In this document: positions 4,712-6,256 of the stretch, piece by piece
How positions within the stretch are numbered: the stretch's first letter is position 1
Layout of the letters: the number at the start of each line of letters is the position of its first letter
Assembly (NCBI GenBank): GCA_900770015.1
Contig: CAAGIU010000419.1
Location: 1 to 6,256 of the forward strand
Direction: 5' to 3'
Origin: an uncultured Oscillospiraceae bacterium
Lineage (GTDB): Bacteria > Bacillota_A > Clostridia > Oscillospirales > Oscillospiraceae
Length of the DNA stretch: 6,256 bases
The notes under the pieces: generated by a model
What the model was told of the DNA's origin: nothing
Seen by the model: only the letters and a program-made list of their open reading frames with translations
The model's database searches: none
Program-made: the position numbers and the translations under genes

Positions 4712-6091
4712 ATGAAAAAAATCATGTTTTTCTGCATTCCCGCCTACGGCCACCACAACCCCACCCTACCGGTGGCGGCAGAGCTGGTGAAGCGCGGCAA
4801 TGCCGTCCGGTACTATTCCTTTGAAGAATTCCGGGAAAAGGTCACCGCCACAGGCGCCGAATTCTTCCCCTGCGACGCATTTCTGCCCCCCATGTCCAAA
4901 GAGCAGGAGACCGCCGTCAAAAATGTCTCCAACACGGAGATGAGCATCGTGGATCTGCAGACCACCGGACGGATGGACGGCTTCCTGAAGGAGCAGGTGC
5001 AGGAATTCACGCCCGATATCATCGTCTCCGACTCCGTCTGCTTCTGGGGCAAGCTCACCGCCCGGAAGTACGGCATCCCCCTGGTGGTCTCCACGACGAC
5101 CTTCGCCTTCAATAAGTATTCCTCCCAGTATATGAAGAGCAGCTTCTCCGAGATCTGGGATCTGATCCGGGGCAGCGGCCGGGTCAAAAAGGAGCTGAAA
5201 GCACTGGAGCAGTACGGCTACCATGAGAAAAGCATCATGCCCCTGGTGCAGAGCGACAACTACACCGACTCCGTCGTCTACGCCACCAAAGCCTACCAGC
5301 CCTGCTCGGGCACCTTCTCAAAGCACTATGCCTTCGTCGGCCCCTCGGTGTTTTCGGAACTGACACCGAACAAGCAGGGCAAGCCCCTGGTGTATATCTC
5401 CCTGGGCACCGTCATCAACGACCGTCCCGACTTCTACCATAAGTGCATTGACGCGCTGGCCGAGGAGCCGGTGGAGGTGCTGATCTCCTGCGGAAAGGCT
5501 GTGGATCAGGAGCAATTCCGGAATCTGCCGGAAAACATCACGGTCAGCCCCTATGTGGATCAGCTGAAGGTGCTCTCCCGGGCCAGCGTGTTTCTGACCC
5601 ACTGCGGTATGAACAGCGTCTCCGAAAGCCTGTACATGGCCACTCCCATGGTGCTGTTCCCCCAGACCAACGAGCAGCGGGCTGTAGCAAGACGGGCCGG
5701 GGAAATGGGTGCAGGCGTACAGCTGAAGGAAGACTCCGCCGAAGCCATCCGCGATGCCGTCAGAACCATCCTGGGCAATGACGAATATGCCTGGAATGCC
5801 ATGCGCTGCAGCCAGGATTTCCGCAGCGCACCCGGCCCGGAGGGCGCGGCGCAATTCATTGAAGCCGCCCCGCATCTGATGCCGGAAGAGGATCGGAAGC
5901 TGCGCCGGGCAGAGCTTTTCCCGGGCATTGCCCAGCTTTGCTACTGGCTGGTGATGATTCCGGTGATCCTTTTCCTGCCGAAGCTCACAGGAGTCGGAAG
6001 CTGGTGGATTTACGCCATTGCCGCCAATCTTCTGCTCCCGCTGTATAAGAACCTGACGGATAAGCTGGCGCAGAAAGCAATTCAACTGTGA
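4712..6091 (+). CDS. GT1/MGT-type glycosyltransferase with C-terminal membrane tail
   Basis: This 459-residue protein is a GT-B-fold glycosyltransferase of family GT1 (macrolide glycosyltransferase/YjiC-like), which moves a sugar from a UDP-type donor to a small-molecule or lipid acceptor. The N-terminal acceptor domain (1-about 215) opens with IPAYGHHNPTLPVAAEL, in which H14 is the expected catalytic base; D107 (IVSDS) is a candidate partner. The C-terminal donor domain (about 225-390) has YISLGT (228-233) and the donor-binding signature HCGMNSVSES (297-306) through PQTNEQ (317-322), with Glu at the more usual Asp before the final Gln. The typical enzyme ends near residue 390-400. Here a tail adds a basic/acidic linker (391-402), a hydrophobic segment at about 403-423 and a second at about 430-446, suggesting a membrane hairpin. 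No signal peptide is seen, so the catalytic part should be cytoplasmic. It is second in an operon with the AbrB-like regulator. The acceptor is unknown: a membrane lipid or a toxic compound are both possible. Confidence 0.88.
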   Translation: MKKIMFFCIPAYGHHNPTLPVAAELVKRGNAVRYYSFEEFREKVTATGAEFFPCDAFLPPMSKEQETAVKNVSNTEMSIVDLQTTGRMDGFLKEQVQEFTPDIIVSDSVCFWGKLTARKYGIPLVVSTTTFAFNKYSSQYMKSSFSEIWDLIRGSGRVKKELKALEQYGYHEKSIMPLVQSDNYTDSVVYATKAYQPCSGTFSKHYAFVGPSVFSELTPNKQGKPLVYISLGTVINDRPDFYHKCIDALAEEPVEVLISCGKAVDQEQFRNLPENITVSPYVDQLKVLSRASVFLTHCGMNSVSESLYMATPMVLFPQTNEQRAVARRAGEMGAGVQLKEDSAEAIRDAVRTILGNDEYAWNAMRCSQDFRSAPGPEGAAQFIEAAPHLMPEEDRKLRRAELFPGIAQLCYWLVMIPVILFLPKLTGVGSWWIYAIAANLLLPLYKNLTDKLAQKAIQL

Positions 6092-6256
6092 ATGGCATCA
6101 TGTAAAAAACCTTTCCAGCCATTGCGGTAGGGTGCAACATCAAAAATTGTAATTTGGCGCGCAGATTTTTGCTCAGGCCACTGTAGGGGAGGCTATTAGC
6201 CTCCCGCCACGTTGGTCGACTGGGTGTTCCGATGAATGGTATTTTGTTGGACATGG
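6092..6256. repeat. Repeat-like intergenic segment with a 19-base palindrome at right edge
   Basis: No gene or convincing terminator is visible after the glycosyltransferase stop. AATGGC (6091-6096) and GCCATT (6118-6123) could pair only weakly around a 21-base loop. AAAATTGTAATTTG at 6143-6156 is an inverted 13/14 copy of the palindromic core at 75-88. A perfect palindrome, GGGAGGCTATTAGCCTCCC, occupies 6187-6205 and has no T-tract after it, so it is unlikely to be a terminator. The minus strand is open over 6254-5985 (89 codons), but that frame runs through the palindrome and into the antisense of the glycosyltransferase, so I regard it as spurious. The make-up fits a dispersed palindromic repeat. 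Confidence 0.6.

Noticed and set aside
5318..6085. Minus-strand open frame of 255 codons opposite the glycosyltransferase
   Set aside because: It is antisense to a protein with clear GT1 motifs, and no independent family features are present.
4485..6091. AbrB-like gene and following gene as a toxin-antitoxin pair
   Set aside because: The second gene is a 459-residue glycosyltransferase with full donor-binding motifs, not a known toxin type, and the regulator has no long toxin-binding tail.
75..6156. A 6-kb composite transposon bounded by the inverted core repeats
   Set aside because: There is no transposase or integrase between the copies, the shared sequence is only about 14 bases, and the enclosed genes are ordinary operons with native-looking codon use.
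5985..6254. Minus-strand frame of 89 codons at the right edge as a small protein
   Set aside because: It runs through the palindrome and the shared repeat core and then into the antisense of the glycosyltransferase. A repeat-derived frame is the simpler explanation.

Overview
The window looks like a piece of a Bacillota (Clostridia) chromosome, most likely from the Oscillospiraceae (Faecalibacterium/Gemmiger-like). The signs are strong AGGAGG-type ribosome binding sites, GC-rich third codon positions with AT-rich intergenic regions, sigma-A-type promoters, and palindromic repeats at both edges that resemble dispersed elements I recall from that family. The family assignment is inference and could not be checked by search.

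Layout. Positions 1-96 hold a GC-rich repeat-like segment with no credible gene. A 12-bp hairpin at 126-159 with U-rich flanks on both sides ends a minus-strand operon. That operon reads apgM-like (3666-2464), serC (2447-1365), serA (1329-169), with gaps of 16 and 35 bases. It starts from a probable promoter at 3762-3734 and has a short leader with a strong hairpin. SerA and SerC perform the first two steps of serine synthesis from 3-phosphoglycerate. The first gene is an archaeal-type, cofactor-independent phosphoglycerate mutase of the alkaline-phosphatase superfamily. No phosphoserine phosphatase (SerB) is visible.

On the plus strand, diverging from the operon, a HIT-family gene (3951-4370) has its own extended -10 promoter and a classical terminator. 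Immediately after it, a near-consensus promoter (TTGACA-17-TATGAT) drives a two-gene unit: a 70-residue AbrB/SpoVT-type DNA-binding protein (4485-4697) and a GT1/MGT-type glycosyltransferase (4712-6091). The glycosyltransferase carries an unusual C-terminal tail with two predicted membrane segments. A perfect 10-bp inverted repeat overlaps the -10 of this promoter and is a good candidate operator for autoregulation by the AbrB-like protein. From about 6092 to the end the sequence is again repeat-like, including a 19-base palindrome and a 13/14 copy, in inverted orientation, of the core found at 75-88.

The serine operon and the HIT gene are ordinary housekeeping functions. The two parts most worth a second look are the AbrB-like/membrane-tailed glycosyltransferase pair with its operator, and the ApgM-like enzyme placed where a phosphoserine phosphatase would be expected. 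I see no CRISPR array, tRNA, rRNA, insertion sequence or phage gene.
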